54,351 nt of DNA from contig NZ_WBMR01000044.1 of the NCBI RefSeq assembly GCF_008923365.1, positions 1 through 54,351 on the forward strand, written 5' to 3'. How positions within the stretch are numbered: the first letter of the stretch is position 1; each line of letters opens with the position of its first letter. Of the stretch, positions 1-8,438 are shown one piece after another. The notes below the pieces were generated by a model, which saw only the letters and a program-made list of their open reading frames with translations, did not search any database and was not told the origin of the DNA. Source of the stretch: Actinomadura montaniterrae. Its GTDB lineage: Bacteria > Actinomycetota > Actinomycetes > Streptosporangiales > Streptosporangiaceae. The position numbers were made by a program, and so were the translations under genes.

Positions 1-1267
1 GCCCGGCTGGGCCGCGAGCGCGCCCGCCGAGCGCGGCGCCGCCCTGCACGCGGCCGCCCGCGCGGTCGAGGAGCACGCCGACGAGCTCGCGGCGCTGGTC
101 ACCGCGGAGATGGGCAAGCCCGCGGACGACGCGCTCGGCGGAGTCCAGGCCGGGATCGGGACGCTGCGCCAGTACGCCGAGCTGGGCCCCCTGCACGGAG
201 GCCGCAGCCTGCAGGGCGGCTGGAGCGCCGCCGACTTCATGGCCCGCGAGCCGCTCGGGCTCGTCGCCGTCATCACGCCGTGGAACGACCCCGTCGCCAT
301 CGCCTGCGGCCTCATCGGCGCGGCCGTGGTCACCGGCAACACCGTCGTGCACAAGCCGTCCGAGCGGACGCCGCACACCGGCGCGCTGCTCACCGAACTG
401 CTCGCCGGCGCCCTGCCCGCCGGTGTCGTCAACATGGTCAGCGGCGACGGCACGACCGGCGAGGCGCTCGCCGCCCATCCGGACCTCGACGCGGTCGCCC
501 ACGTCGGCTCCACCCGCACCGGCCGCCGCATCGCCGAACTGACCGCCGGGACCGGCGCGAAGGCGCTGCTGGAGAACGGCGGCGCCGACCCGCTGATCGT
601 CGACGCGGGCGTCGACCCCGCCTGGGCCGCCGCGCAGGCCGCCACCGGCTGCTTCGCCAACGCCGGCCAGATCTGCACCTCCGTCGAGCGGATCTACGTG
701 CACGAGTCGGTCGCCAAGGAGTTCGTCGGCGCGCTGACCGCCCGCGCGCAGGCGCTGCGGACCGGCCCGGGCCGCGACCCGGCCACCGAGCTCGGCCCGC
801 TGGTCGACGAGCGGCACCGCACCCAGGTCCACGAGCAGGTCGAGAAGGCGGTCGCGGACGGCGCGCGGCTCCGCGCGGGCGGCCGGATCCCGAGTGGGCC
901 CGGCTGCTTCTACCCGGCGACCGTCCTGGACGGCTGCACCGACCAGATGGCGGTCATGGCGGAGGAGACGTTCGGGCCGGTCGCTCCGGTCCGCGGCGTC
1001 GCGTCCTTCGAAGAGGCCCTGGACAGGGCGAACCGCTCCCGCTACGGGCTCGCCGCGACCGTCCTCACCCGCGACATGGCGCACGCGCAGCAGGCCTGGC
1101 GCACCCTGAAGGCCGGCACCGTGAAGATCAACGCGGTGTTCGGCGGCGCCCCGGGAGGCGCCGCCACCCCGCGCCGGTCCAGCGGCCAGGGCTTCGGCTA
1201 CGGCCCCGAGCTGCTGGACGAGATGACCGCCGTCAAGGTCGTCCACCTGCAGGCGGACGTCCCCTGA
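1..1267 (+). CDS. Aldehyde dehydrogenase (NAD(P)-dependent), 5' end outside window
   Basis: The frame is open from base 2, so the start codon lies upstream; about 420 residues are visible. The product oxidises an aldehyde to the carboxylic acid. Visible family marks are an EMGKP segment near the N-terminus, the PWNDP cofactor-binding segment, an ENGG segment supplying the general-base Glu, and GQICTS holding the nucleophilic Cys (codon 674-676). The C-terminal EETFGPV segment is also present. It most resembles succinate-semialdehyde or benzaldehyde dehydrogenase groups, but substrate cannot be read from sequence. It ends 4 bp before the convergent rtcB-like gene. Confidence 0.93.
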   Translation, partial: PGWAASAPAERGAALHAAARAVEEHADELAALVTAEMGKPADDALGGVQAGIGTLRQYAELGPLHGGRSLQGGWSAADFMAREPLGLVAVITPWNDPVAIACGLIGAAVVTGNTVVHKPSERTPHTGALLTELLAGALPAGVVNMVSGDGTTGEALAAHPDLDAVAHVGSTRTGRRIAELTAGTGAKALLENGGADPLIVDAGVDPAWAAAQAATGCFANAGQICTSVERIYVHESVAKEFVGALTARAQALRTGPGRDPATELGPLVDERHRTQVHEQVEKAVADGARLRAGGRIPSGPGCFYPATVLDGCTDQMAVMAEETFGPVAPVRGVASFEEALDRANRSRYGLAATVLTRDMAHAQQAWRTLKAGTVKINAVFGGAPGGAATPRRSSGQGFGYGPELLDEMTAVKVVHLQADVP

Positions 1268-1271
1268 GCGA

Positions 1272-2780
1272 TCACCCCTTGACGGTCAGCAGCGGCCGCA
1301 GCTCCGCGACCGGCGTCGCGACGCCGCCGCCCCGCAGGCTCGACACCACCGGCCCGATGTCCTTGTAGGCCCACGGCGCCTCCTGCTTGAGGTCGCGGCG
1401 CCACGCGGCCATCACGTCGGACCGCCGCGCCACCATCGGGTCGCGGTGGTCCAGCGGCGTCACGACGCGGAACTCGCGCAGGAACGCGTCGAGCTCCGCG
1501 TCGTTCCCGCGCGCCGACGCCCCGCGCGGCACCCGGCGTCCGGCGCCGTGGCACGCGCTGGCGAGCGTGCGCGGGTCGCCGTGCCCGCGCAGCACGAAGC
1601 TCGCCGCGCCCATCGAACCCGGCACGATCACCGGCTCGCCCCACATCGCGTACGGGCCGCCCGCCATCGCCTCGTGCCCGCCCGCGGGCGTGGCGCCCTT
1701 GCGGTGCACGACGCGTTCCCCGTCCTGCCAGAACAGGTTGTGCGGCGCGTCGTACAGCAGCCGCGCGTCCGCGCCGCCGCACTCCGCGGCGAGCCCGGCC
1801 CGCATCGTCAGCGACAGGAAGAACCGGTTCCCGGCCGCGAAGTTGGCGGCGTTGCCGAACGCGTCGAGGTACCGGCGGCGTGCGCGCGCGGACCGCTCGT
1901 CGAGCAGGAACGGCAGGATCCCGTTCCCCGGACGGGGAAGGCCGCTCGGCCAGCCGGCGCGCAGGGCGTCCAGGGCCGTCGTGTTGGCCTGATGGCCCAG
2001 GGACAGCGAGCCGCTGTGCACCATCGTGACGACCGTGCCGGGCGCCAGCCCCCACGCGTGCGCCGCCGCCGCGTCGTGCACCTGCGACACGTACTGGAGC
2101 TCGGCGAAGTGGTTGCCGCCGCCGATCCCGCCGATGACGCTGTCGTGGCTGGCGCCGCCCGCGCTGCCGATCCAGTCGGCGAACGCCTCGGCCGTGCCGA
2201 CCGGGAAACCGGGCGCGTGCATGCGGTCCAGCGCGTCGTCGGCGTCCTCGGGGCGGACGCCCTGCCAGGGCGTGCCGCCCGCCAGCAGCAGGCCGGGCAG
2301 CCCGTCCCGCAGCAGCGCCTCCCGCTGGACGGGCGTGAGGGCGATCCGCCGCCCGCCCTCGAAGAACAGGTGCCGCAGCCGGCGCTCCAGGGCGTCCAGC
2401 CTTGGCCGGACCCTGTCGGCGCGCAGGGACGTGACCTCCAGCCGCATCCCGCAGTTGACGTCGTTGCCGACGGCCTGCGGCAGCAGCGCGTGCTCGGTCT
2501 CCAGCACCGTGCCGATCGGGATCCCGGCGCCCTTGTGGAAGTCGGGGGTGAGCGCGACGCGGGCGACGCGCGGGTCGGGGCCGTCGTAGCCGGGCGTCGC
2601 CTCGGCGAGGCGTTCCAGCGTGCGGGCGGTCTCCAGGAGCGCGAGCGCCTCGTCGACGGCGGCGTGCTCGAGCGGGACGTCGTCCCCCGCGCAGATCGCG
2701 ACGGGGACGCCGTACGGGTTGGGAAGGTGAAGCCAGTGGTCGCCGGTGCGGACGAGCCGCCGGTCCTGACGTGCGTGCAT
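1272..2780 (-). CDS. rtcB: RtcB-family RNA-splicing ligase
   Basis: This 502-residue protein is the length expected for RtcB, which joins 2',3'-cyclic phosphate and 5'-OH RNA ends using GTP and Mn2+. Visible motifs in order are DFHKGAGIPIGTV, a DVNCGM metal-binding segment, GGGNHF, APHN, HRKGATPAG and ACHGAGR. His411 in the last is the expected guanylylation site. The usual Gly of DVGCGM is Asn here, but the metal-binding Asp and Cys remain. No archease, RtcA or tRNA gene is nearby, so its RNA substrate is unknown. Assignment to the family is firm; the repair role is by homology. Confidence 0.92.
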   Translation of the reverse strand: MHARQDRRLVRTGDHWLHLPNPYGVPVAICAGDDVPLEHAAVDEALALLETARTLERLAEATPGYDGPDPRVARVALTPDFHKGAGIPIGTVLETEHALLPQAVGNDVNCGMRLEVTSLRADRVRPRLDALERRLRHLFFEGGRRIALTPVQREALLRDGLPGLLLAGGTPWQGVRPEDADDALDRMHAPGFPVGTAEAFADWIGSAGGASHDSVIGGIGGGNHFAELQYVSQVHDAAAAHAWGLAPGTVVTMVHSGSLSLGHQANTTALDALRAGWPSGLPRPGNGILPFLLDERSARARRRYLDAFGNAANFAAGNRFFLSLTMRAGLAAECGGADARLLYDAPHNLFWQDGERVVHRKGATPAGGHEAMAGGPYAMWGEPVIVPGSMGAASFVLRGHGDPRTLASACHGAGRRVPRGASARGNDAELDAFLREFRVVTPLDHRDPMVARRSDVMAAWRRDLKQEAPWAYKDIGPVVSSLRGGGVATPVAELRPLLTVKG

Positions 2781-2836
2781 GGGGGGAAGATCCTTCGGGC
2801 TGCCGGAAGGCGCGCGACGGCGCGCACAGGAAAGAA

Positions 2837-2865
2837 GGCCGTTTCGCGCGGAAGGCGCGACGGCC
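2837..2865. terminator. Stem-loop between tetR and rtcB
   Basis: GGCCGT-TT-CGCGC pairs with GCGCG-ACGGCC around a 5-base loop, leaving a two-base bulge. It lies downstream of the minus-strand TetR gene and just upstream of rtcB. It has no U-tract, so it could be a terminator or a structured rtcB leader. Confidence 0.35.
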
Positions 2866-2921
2866 GGGGGAGCGGGGCGGAATGGCCCGCTCGTTCCTCG
2901 GGTTCAGCAGCCGCGAGGCGG

Positions 2922-3530
2922 TTACGACCGTACCGCGCGGCCCCCGGAGGGGCCACCGGTTTTCCCGTAGGCGCCGATGTAGCTCGTCACCATCCGGGCG
3001 ATGAAGTGCGCGACCTGCTCCGGCGGGCCGGACGGCAGCATGATGTGGCTCATCGTCAGCCGGACCGCCGCGTCCGCGATCTCGACGAGCGCGTCGCGGC
3101 CCACGTCCGGCCACTGCCGCAGCGCGTGCTCGGCGAGCCGGGAGCTGGCGGTGAACAGCACCGGCTCCGCCCGCGTCGTCAGCAGCGGCAGCAGGTCGTC
3201 GCCGTCCGCGCCGGTCAGCACCGCCTTCTTCAGCTGGTCGTCGGCGGACATCTCCAGCGTGAACAGCACCGCCGCGACCACCGCCGAGTACAGGTCCTCG
3301 TGCTCGGACAGGACCTGGTCGATGCCGTCGAGGTAGCGGTCGTTGTCGCGCACGACCACCGCCTGGGCGAGGCCCCACTTGTCGCCGAACTCGTTGTAGA
3401 CGGTCTGCCGGCTCACCCCGGCCGCGGCGGCGACGTCCTGCATCCGCACCGCCCGGTAGCCGCGCTCGACGAGGAGCGCGGCGGCGGCGTCCAGCAGGCA
3501 TTCGCGCACCGGACGTTCCGCGCTGCTCAT
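2922..3530 (-). CDS. TetR-family transcriptional regulator
   Basis: The protein has 202 residues. The N-terminal helix-turn-helix spans roughly residues 10-55, with the MQDVAAAAGVSRQTVYNEF pattern typical of TetR recognition helices. The C-terminal ligand and dimer domain is not diagnostic. The ATG lies immediately next to the divergent methyltransferase locus, with only 46 bp between them if that gene starts at 3577. Control of that methyltransferase is therefore the simplest inference. The ligand is unknown. Confidence 0.9.
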   Translation of the reverse strand: MSSAERPVRECLLDAAAALLVERGYRAVRMQDVAAAAGVSRQTVYNEFGDKWGLAQAVVVRDNDRYLDGIDQVLSEHEDLYSAVVAAVLFTLEMSADDQLKKAVLTGADGDDLLPLLTTRAEPVLFTASSRLAEHALRQWPDVGRDALVEIADAAVRLTMSHIMLPSGPPEQVAHFIARMVTSYIGAYGKTGGPSGGRAVRS

Positions 3531-3564
3531 GAGTCGTCCTTCCGGCCGGCGGTCACCCCGCCAT

Positions 3565-3570
3565 TATCCT
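3565..3570 (+). promoter_or_regulatory. Candidate -10 element for a leaderless methyltransferase mRNA
   Basis: TATCCT fits TAnnnT and ends 6 bases before the GTG at 3577, so transcription would begin at the start codon. No ribosome-binding site precedes that GTG, which agrees with leaderless initiation common in actinobacteria. Confidence 0.4.
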
Positions 3571-3576
3571 TGCCCG

Positions 3577-4386
3577 GTGACGGAAATGGACTACCGGGCG
3601 CTCAACCGCGCGCTCTGGGACGAACGGGTCGGCATCCACGTCGCCAGCGAGTTCTACGACGTCGCCGGCTTCCGCGCCGGCGGGACGGCGCTGCGCGACT
3701 TCGAGATCGCCGAGGTCGGCGACGTGGCGGGCCGCCGCCTGGCGCACCTGCAGTGCCACTTCGGGCTGGACACGCTGTCGTGGGCGCGGCTCGGCGCGCG
3801 GGTCACCGGCCTCGACTTCTCCGAACCCGCCGTGGAGGCCGCCCGGGAGATCGCGGCCGGATGCGGCCTTGACGCCCGGTTCGTCCAGGCGGACGTGTAC
3901 GACGCGGCCGCCGCGCTGGGGGAGACCTACGAGATCGTTTACACGGGCATCGGCGCGCTGGTGTGGCTGCCGGACGTGGACCGCTGGGCGCGGGTCGTGG
4001 CTGGGCTGCTGGAGCCCGGCGGTTTCCTGTACCTCAGCGAGTTCCACCCGTTCAGCGACGTGCTGGACGACGTCGAGGGCTCCACCGTCGCCTACGACTA
4101 CTTCGACAGCTCGCCGCAGGTGTGGGACGAGCCCGGCACCTACACCGACGGCGGCGAGCACACCCGCAACACGCGGTCGGTGACGTTCCAGCACGGGATC
4201 GGCAGGGTCGTCAGCGCCCTCGCCGCCGCCGGGCTGCGCATCGACTTCCTGCACGAGCACGACCACACGTACTTCCAGCGCTTCGCGGCGCTGGAACGGC
4301 ACGGGACGGTCTACCGGCTGCCGGAGGGCCGCCCGCGCGTCCCCCTGATGTACTCACTGCGCGCCACCCGCCCCGCGGACGGCTGA
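3577..4386 (+). CDS. Class I SAM-dependent methyltransferase
   Basis: With a GTG start the product has 269 residues. Motif I appears as HLQCHFGLDTL followed by VTGLDFS, the acidic residue after strand beta-2 that contacts SAM. A YTGIGALVWL segment follows at the motif IV position. This variant motif is typical of a widespread UbiE-like subgroup of unknown substrate. An upstream in-frame ATG at 3529 overlaps the divergent tetR start codon and would leave no promoter, so I prefer GTG 3577 (ATG 3586 is also possible). The 3' end overlaps the convergent ROK gene by 76 bp. Confidence 0.85.
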   Translation: MTEMDYRALNRALWDERVGIHVASEFYDVAGFRAGGTALRDFEIAEVGDVAGRRLAHLQCHFGLDTLSWARLGARVTGLDFSEPAVEAAREIAAGCGLDARFVQADVYDAAAALGETYEIVYTGIGALVWLPDVDRWARVVAGLLEPGGFLYLSEFHPFSDVLDDVEGSTVAYDYFDSSPQVWDEPGTYTDGGEHTRNTRSVTFQHGIGRVVSALAAAGLRIDFLHEHDHTYFQRFAALERHGTVYRLPEGRPRVPLMYSLRATRPADG

Positions 4387-5612
4387 ACCGGGGGCGCGGG
4401 CGCCGGGACGGCCGGCTCGCCGCCCCCGTCGAGCAGATGCGCGAGGGGCAGCGTCGCCGCGCCCACCGCGACCGCCTCCGGGCCGAGGTGGCACAGCTCG
4501 ACGGAGGTCTGCGCGAACGGCTGCCGCAGCGCGTACCGGGCGGTGGCGTCCACGATCCGGCCGAGCATCCGGCCGCCGAGCAGCAGCCCCGCCCACCCCC
4601 CGATGATGATCTTCTCGGGGCTGAACAGGTTGACCAGGTCCGCGACGCCCGCGCCGAGGTGCTCGGCGACGTCGGCGCGCAGCTCCGCCGCGGCCGGCGA
4701 CGGGTCGTCGAGCAGGCCGGCGAGCGCGGTCTCCTCGTCGGCGCCGGCGGGCCCGCCCGCGGCGCGGTAGCGCTCCAGCAGCGCCGCCGCGCCCACGTAG
4801 GCCTCCAGGCAGCCGAGCGACCCGCACCGGCACGGGACGCCGCCGACCCGCGACGTCGTGTGCCCCCACTCGCCGGCGCTGCCCGCCGCGCCCCGATAGG
4901 GCGAGCCGTCGATCATCACCGCGGAGCCGACGCCGGAGCCGATGAGCGCGACCACCGCGTTGCGGTGCCCGCGCCCGGCGCCGAACCACATCTCGGCCTG
5001 GCCGAGCGCGGTCGCGCCGTTGTCGACGAACAGCGGCAGCCCGGTGCCCGCGCGCAGCATCCGCTCCAGCGGCACGCCGTCCCAGCCGATCGTCTGGCAG
5101 TGCACGACCGCCTCGGGTCCGCCCTCGGCCGGGCGGTGCTCGACGACGCCCGGGACGCCGACCCCGACGCCGATGACGGTGGACGGGTCGACCGAGGCGC
5201 GCCCGGCGACGTCGTCCAGCCCCTCCAGGATGTGGCGCGCCACGGCGCGGTCGTCGTGCCCGCCGTCGCCGAGCGGCAGGTCGGCCTTGGCGAGCGGGGT
5301 GAGGTCGAGGTCGAACAGCTCGACCATGACCCGCGTCTCGCCGACGTCCACGCCGATCAGGTGGCCGAAACCGGCCGCGACCTTCAGCAGCACCCGCGGC
5401 CGGCCGCCGTCGGACTCCACGCTGCCGGCCTCCGCCACCAGGCCCGCCTCGATCAGCTCGCCGACGACGTTGCTGACCGACGCGGGGCTGAGCCCGGTCT
5501 CGCGGGCCAGGTCCTGGCGGCTGAGCGGGCCGTCGAAGTAGAGCCGGCGCAGCAGCACCGAGCGGTTGGCACGGCGCAGATCGCGCACGGTCCTGCGGCG
5601 CCGGTCCGGCAT
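4311..5612 (-). CDS. ROK-family transcriptional repressor (XylR/NagC type)
   Basis: The product has 433 residues. A winged helix-turn-helix occupies about residues 10-65 (SRQDLARETGLSPASVSNV). A ROK sugar-kinase-like domain follows, with IGVDVG phosphate-binding, FVDNGATALG, and the zinc signature CRCGSLGCLE. The ATG at 5612 is chosen because AAAGGGGG lies just upstream. It diverges from the sugar ABC operon, which is the typical arrangement for a repressor released by a sugar ligand. The C-terminal tail is Pro-rich and is encoded where the gene overlaps the convergent methyltransferase. The inducer is not known; the GH1 gene suggests a beta-glucoside. Confidence 0.92.
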   Translation of the reverse strand: MPDRRRRTVRDLRRANRSVLLRRLYFDGPLSRQDLARETGLSPASVSNVVGELIEAGLVAEAGSVESDGGRPRVLLKVAAGFGHLIGVDVGETRVMVELFDLDLTPLAKADLPLGDGGHDDRAVARHILEGLDDVAGRASVDPSTVIGVGVGVPGVVEHRPAEGGPEAVVHCQTIGWDGVPLERMLRAGTGLPLFVDNGATALGQAEMWFGAGRGHRNAVVALIGSGVGSAVMIDGSPYRGAAGSAGEWGHTTSRVGGVPCRCGSLGCLEAYVGAAALLERYRAAGGPAGADEETALAGLLDDPSPAAAELRADVAEHLGAGVADLVNLFSPEKIIIGGWAGLLLGGRMLGRIVDATARYALRQPFAQTSVELCHLGPEAVAVGAATLPLAHLLDGGGEPAVPAPAPPVQPSAGRVARSEYIRGTRGRPSGSR

Positions 5613-5677
5613 CGGGCCCCCTTTCGCGCGGCCGTGCGGCCGCGTCCCCCGAAGGTTCTCAGGTCTTGACCCCGGAA

Positions 5678-5722
5678 TTATGTCACTGCTTAGATCACGA
5701 CATGAATTAAGGGGTGACATAA
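5678..5722. promoter_or_regulatory. Divergent promoter region with perfect inverted repeat (ROK operator candidate)
   Basis: TTATGTCAC at 5678-5686 and GTGACATAA at 5714-5722 are perfect 9-bp inverted arms centred on 5700. The region is AT-rich compared with its surroundings. It lies between the ROK repressor and the sugar-binding protein gene. A TTGACC hexamer at 5665-5670 may be a -35 element. The spacing of about three and a half turns would suit two half-sites or a looped dimer. Confidence 0.6.
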
Positions 5723-7128
5723 CTCGCCCGAGTGACGCGCCCCACTCCTACGCGGAAGGCCGAGCCGATGCGCCACCCCACCTCACCGGCGTCCGGACAC
5801 AGCGCGACCCCCTCCGGCGAACCGCCCGCCGCCGCACCGTCCCGGCCGGCCTCGCCGCGGGGCTGCTGCTGGCCGCCGCGGCGGCGTGCGGCGGCGGCAC
5901 GTCCTCGGGCGGCGGGAACGGCTCGCCGAAGACGCTGACCTACTGGGCCAGCAACCAGGGCGCCGACATCGCCGCGGACCAGCGGGTGCTCAAGCCCGAG
6001 CTGGCCAAGTTCGAGAAGCAGACCGGCATCGAGGTCAAGCTCGAGGTCGTCCCCTGGACCGACCTGCTCAACCGCATCCTCGCCGCCACCACCTCCGGGC
6101 AGGGCCCGGACGTCCTCAACATCGGCAACACGTGGTCGGCGTCCCTGCAGGCGACCGGCGGGCTGCTGCCGTTCGACGCCAAGACGATGGCCGAGGTCGG
6201 CGGCGCCCAGCGGTTCGTGCCCGCCGCCCTCGCCAGCGCCGGCGCCAAGGGCAAGGACCCCGCCGCCGTGCCGCTGTACTCCACCGCCTACGGGCTCTAC
6301 TACAACAAGAAGATGTTCGCCGACGCCAAGCTCGACCCGCCGAAGACCTGGCAGGAGATGGTGGACGACGGGCACAGGCTCACCAAGGGCGGCGTCCACG
6401 GCATCGCGATCGAGGGCGCCAGCATCCCCGAGAACGTGCACGCCGCGTTCAACATCGGCCAGATGTACGGGGCCGACTTCTTCACCCCCGACGGCAAGCC
6501 GCAGTTCGCCACCCCGCAGGCCGTCGCCGCGATCAAGTCCTACCTCGACCTGCTCGGCACCGAGAAGATCGCCGCGCCCGGCAACGCCGAGTACTCGGCC
6601 AACCAGTCCATCAACGACTTCGCCACCCACAAGGCCGCGATGCTGATGTGGCAGACGACCACCAGCGGCTTCACCAACCTCGGCATGAAGCCCGGCGAGT
6701 GGGGCGTCGTGCCGATCCCGGCGCCGTCCCCGGCCCCGCCGGGCGGGCGGCCGATCACCTCCATGGTCGGCGGCATCAACCTCGCGGTCTTCAAGAACAC
6801 CGGCAACCGCGACGGCGCGCTGAAGTTCGTGAAGTTCATGACCGGCGACGACGAGCAGAAGATCCTCAACAAGGCGTACGGATCGCTGCCGCCGGTCACC
6901 GCCGCGCAGAGCGACCCCGCCTTCGACACCCCCGACACCCGGGTGTTCAAGGACATCCTCGCCTCGCACGCCGCGCCGCTGCCGCAGGTACCGGCCGAGA
7001 GCCAGTTCGAGACCGCCGTCGGCACCGCGATGAAGGAGCTGTTCGCCGACGCGGCGGCCGGCCGCCCCGTCACCGACGACAAGATCAAGTCCAAGCTCGA
7101 GGCCGCCCAGCAGCAGATGGGCAATTGA
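5680..7128 (+). CDS. Sugar ABC transporter solute-binding lipoprotein (CUT1, family 1)
   Basis: The mature protein of about 415 residues binds sugar outside the membrane for the two permeases downstream. A lipoprotein signal is visible as RRTARRR, a hydrophobic LAAGLLLAAAAA stretch and the lipidated Cys before GGG. LTYWAS opens the mature domain. The start is unclear. The only in-frame ATG (5680) lies inside the operator palindrome and gives an unusually long n-region. The best ribosome-binding site (GGAAGG, 5754-5759) precedes an ATG at 5768 in a different frame. One extra C in the C5 run at 5808-5812 would join that ATG to the signal peptide. The stop codon abuts the insertion element. Confidence 0.85.
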   Translation: MSLLRSRHELRGDITRPSDAPHSYAEGRADAPPHLTGVRTQRDPLRRTARRRTVPAGLAAGLLLAAAAACGGGTSSGGGNGSPKTLTYWASNQGADIAADQRVLKPELAKFEKQTGIEVKLEVVPWTDLLNRILAATTSGQGPDVLNIGNTWSASLQATGGLLPFDAKTMAEVGGAQRFVPAALASAGAKGKDPAAVPLYSTAYGLYYNKKMFADAKLDPPKTWQEMVDDGHRLTKGGVHGIAIEGASIPENVHAAFNIGQMYGADFFTPDGKPQFATPQAVAAIKSYLDLLGTEKIAAPGNAEYSANQSINDFATHKAAMLMWQTTTSGFTNLGMKPGEWGVVPIPAPSPAPPGGRPITSMVGGINLAVFKNTGNRDGALKFVKFMTGDDEQKILNKAYGSLPPVTAAQSDPAFDTPDTRVFKDILASHAAPLPQVPAESQFETAVGTAMKELFADAAAGRPVTDDKIKSKLEAAQQQMGN

Positions 7129-7170
7129 CATCCTCCCCCTCGTGGACAAGAGGGATTCCAACACGGACCA
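7105..7170 (-). ncRNA. Candidate omega-RNA 3' end and guide segment of the TnpB element
   Basis: On the minus strand, sequence after tnpB runs into a small hairpin (CCCTC/GAGGG, 7137-7141 with 7150-7154) and the GAGGATGTCAA-type right end common in actinobacterial IS605 elements. In this family the omega-RNA guide is the flanking DNA just past that end, here complementary to the last codons of the binding-protein gene (7105-7124). Boundaries are inferred. Confidence 0.4.
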
Positions 7171-8424
7171 CTACCTGGTGAGGAGGAGGTCGTGCCGAGG
7201 TTCACGGTTCGCCGGCCCGCCCAGCGGAGAGCCTCCCCGTGCAGCGACCGCATGTCCTGCGGCCGTGTCGCGTATGTTGCAGGCCGCGTTCACATCGGCA
7301 TTGGCCCGATGCCCGCAGGCGGTGCACAGGAAGAGCGCTTGGCTCTTACGACTCTCCCTGTCGACGTGCTTGCAGGCGTTGCAGGTCCGCGAGGTGTTGC
7401 GCGGGTTGATCTTGACGACGCGTCCGGGAGCCTTGTGCGCCAGCCGCTGGGCCAGAAGTCCCCAGCAGGCCGCACGGATCGAACGGTTCAGACCGGTCTT
7501 CTGACTGACATTGCGCCCCGGCGTCTCGGCTGTGCCGCGCGCCGAGCGGGTCATGGCGACGACGTCGAGGTCTTCGATGGCGACCACGTCGAAGCGGCGA
7601 GCCAGTTCGGTAGAGGTCTTCTCGACCCAGTCCTTGCGCCGGTCGCGCGCACGGGTGCTCAGCCTCGCGATCGCGGCCTTGATCCTGGCGCGCCGCTTGG
7701 AACCCGGACGGGCACGGGAAAGTCGGCGCAGCAGCCTGCCGAGCCGGGACCGCTCGCCGTCGCGCAGATCCGGGACGGTCAGCAGAGCGCCGGTGGACAA
7801 CGCCGCCGTGACCGCCACGCCGCGGTCCACGCCGACGACCTCGCCCGTGCCGGGGGCCTCGACGATTGCCGGAACGACGGCGAAGGCGACATGCCAGCGC
7901 CCGGCTCGATCCCGAGTGACACGGAACGATCTGGCGCTGTCAGGCACGGGCCGGGACCACCGAAAACGCACCCACCCCACCTTGGGCACCCTCACTTCGC
8001 CCACTCGGCGCGACAGCCGGCGCACGTCATCGGGCTTGATGGCCACGATCCGGAATCCTTCGTGCCGTCCGGCCTTGCGCCAGGTCGGGCGGCGGTGAGT
8101 GCCGGCGAAGAGGTTGCTCATCGCCTGAGTGAAGTCCTTGAGCGCCTGCTGTTGGACGATGACCGAGCCGGCGCGCAGCCAGACGAACTCCATCCGCGCC
8201 CGGGTCAATTGACGGCATTGCTCGGCGAACCCGGGTGCCGGCTGACGACCCGGCCTCCAATGCGCGTGCTGCTCACATGCCAGATTCCACACAAACCGGG
8301 CGTGCTCGCAATGCTTCAGCAACGTCCGCTCCTGAGCGGGCGTCGGCTGGAGGCGGTAACGCGTCATGAGCGGAACGTTACCGACGGCTACCGACAAAGA
8401 CCGGAGATGAGAGTGCGGCACTGC
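7125..8424 (-). mobile_element. IS200/IS605-group, TnpB-only (IS1341-type) insertion element
   Basis: The element holds an intact tnpB but no TnpA transposase. The right end near 7125 shows TTGACATCC followed by a hairpin. Near the other end is the palindrome AGTGC-G-GCACT (8412-8422). The exact left boundary is not determined. It interrupts a sugar ABC operon between the binding protein and permease genes. Such elements need a TnpA supplied in trans to move. Confidence 0.7.
7171..8367 (-). CDS. tnpB: RNA-guided endonuclease TnpB
   Basis: The product has 398 residues from the ATG at 8367; the start is set by MTRYRLQPTPAQ, the usual TnpB N-terminus. An N-terminal wedge/REC region is followed by a split RuvC nuclease with Asp181 (GVDRGV), Glu265 (AIEDLD) and Asp358 (ANADVNAA), all intact. 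The zinc ribbon has CNAC and CTAC pairs. It should therefore be a competent nuclease that cleaves targets matching the omega-RNA guide beside a TAM, helping element retention. It is antisense to the flanking ABC genes and may reduce their read-through. Confidence 0.93.
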   Translation of the reverse strand: MTRYRLQPTPAQERTLLKHCEHARFVWNLACEQHAHWRPGRQPAPGFAEQCRQLTRARMEFVWLRAGSVIVQQQALKDFTQAMSNLFAGTHRRPTWRKAGRHEGFRIVAIKPDDVRRLSRRVGEVRVPKVGWVRFRWSRPVPDSARSFRVTRDRAGRWHVAFAVVPAIVEAPGTGEVVGVDRGVAVTAALSTGALLTVPDLRDGERSRLGRLLRRLSRARPGSKRRARIKAAIARLSTRARDRRKDWVEKTSTELARRFDVVAIEDLDVVAMTRSARGTAETPGRNVSQKTGLNRSIRAACWGLLAQRLAHKAPGRVVKINPRNTSRTCNACKHVDRESRKSQALFLCTACGHRANADVNAACNIRDTAAGHAVAARGGSPLGGPANREPRHDLLLTR

Positions 8425-8438
8425 GAAATGACCGGGCC

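Noticed and set aside
5680..7128. Calling the sugar-binding protein a pseudogene
   Set aside because: The mature domain is full length and intact and an in-frame ATG exists, so expression cannot be excluded.
7125..8424. A CRISPR-Cas12-like system
   Set aside because: RuvC and zinc-ribbon motifs belong to TnpB; there is no repeat-spacer array or cas gene in the window.
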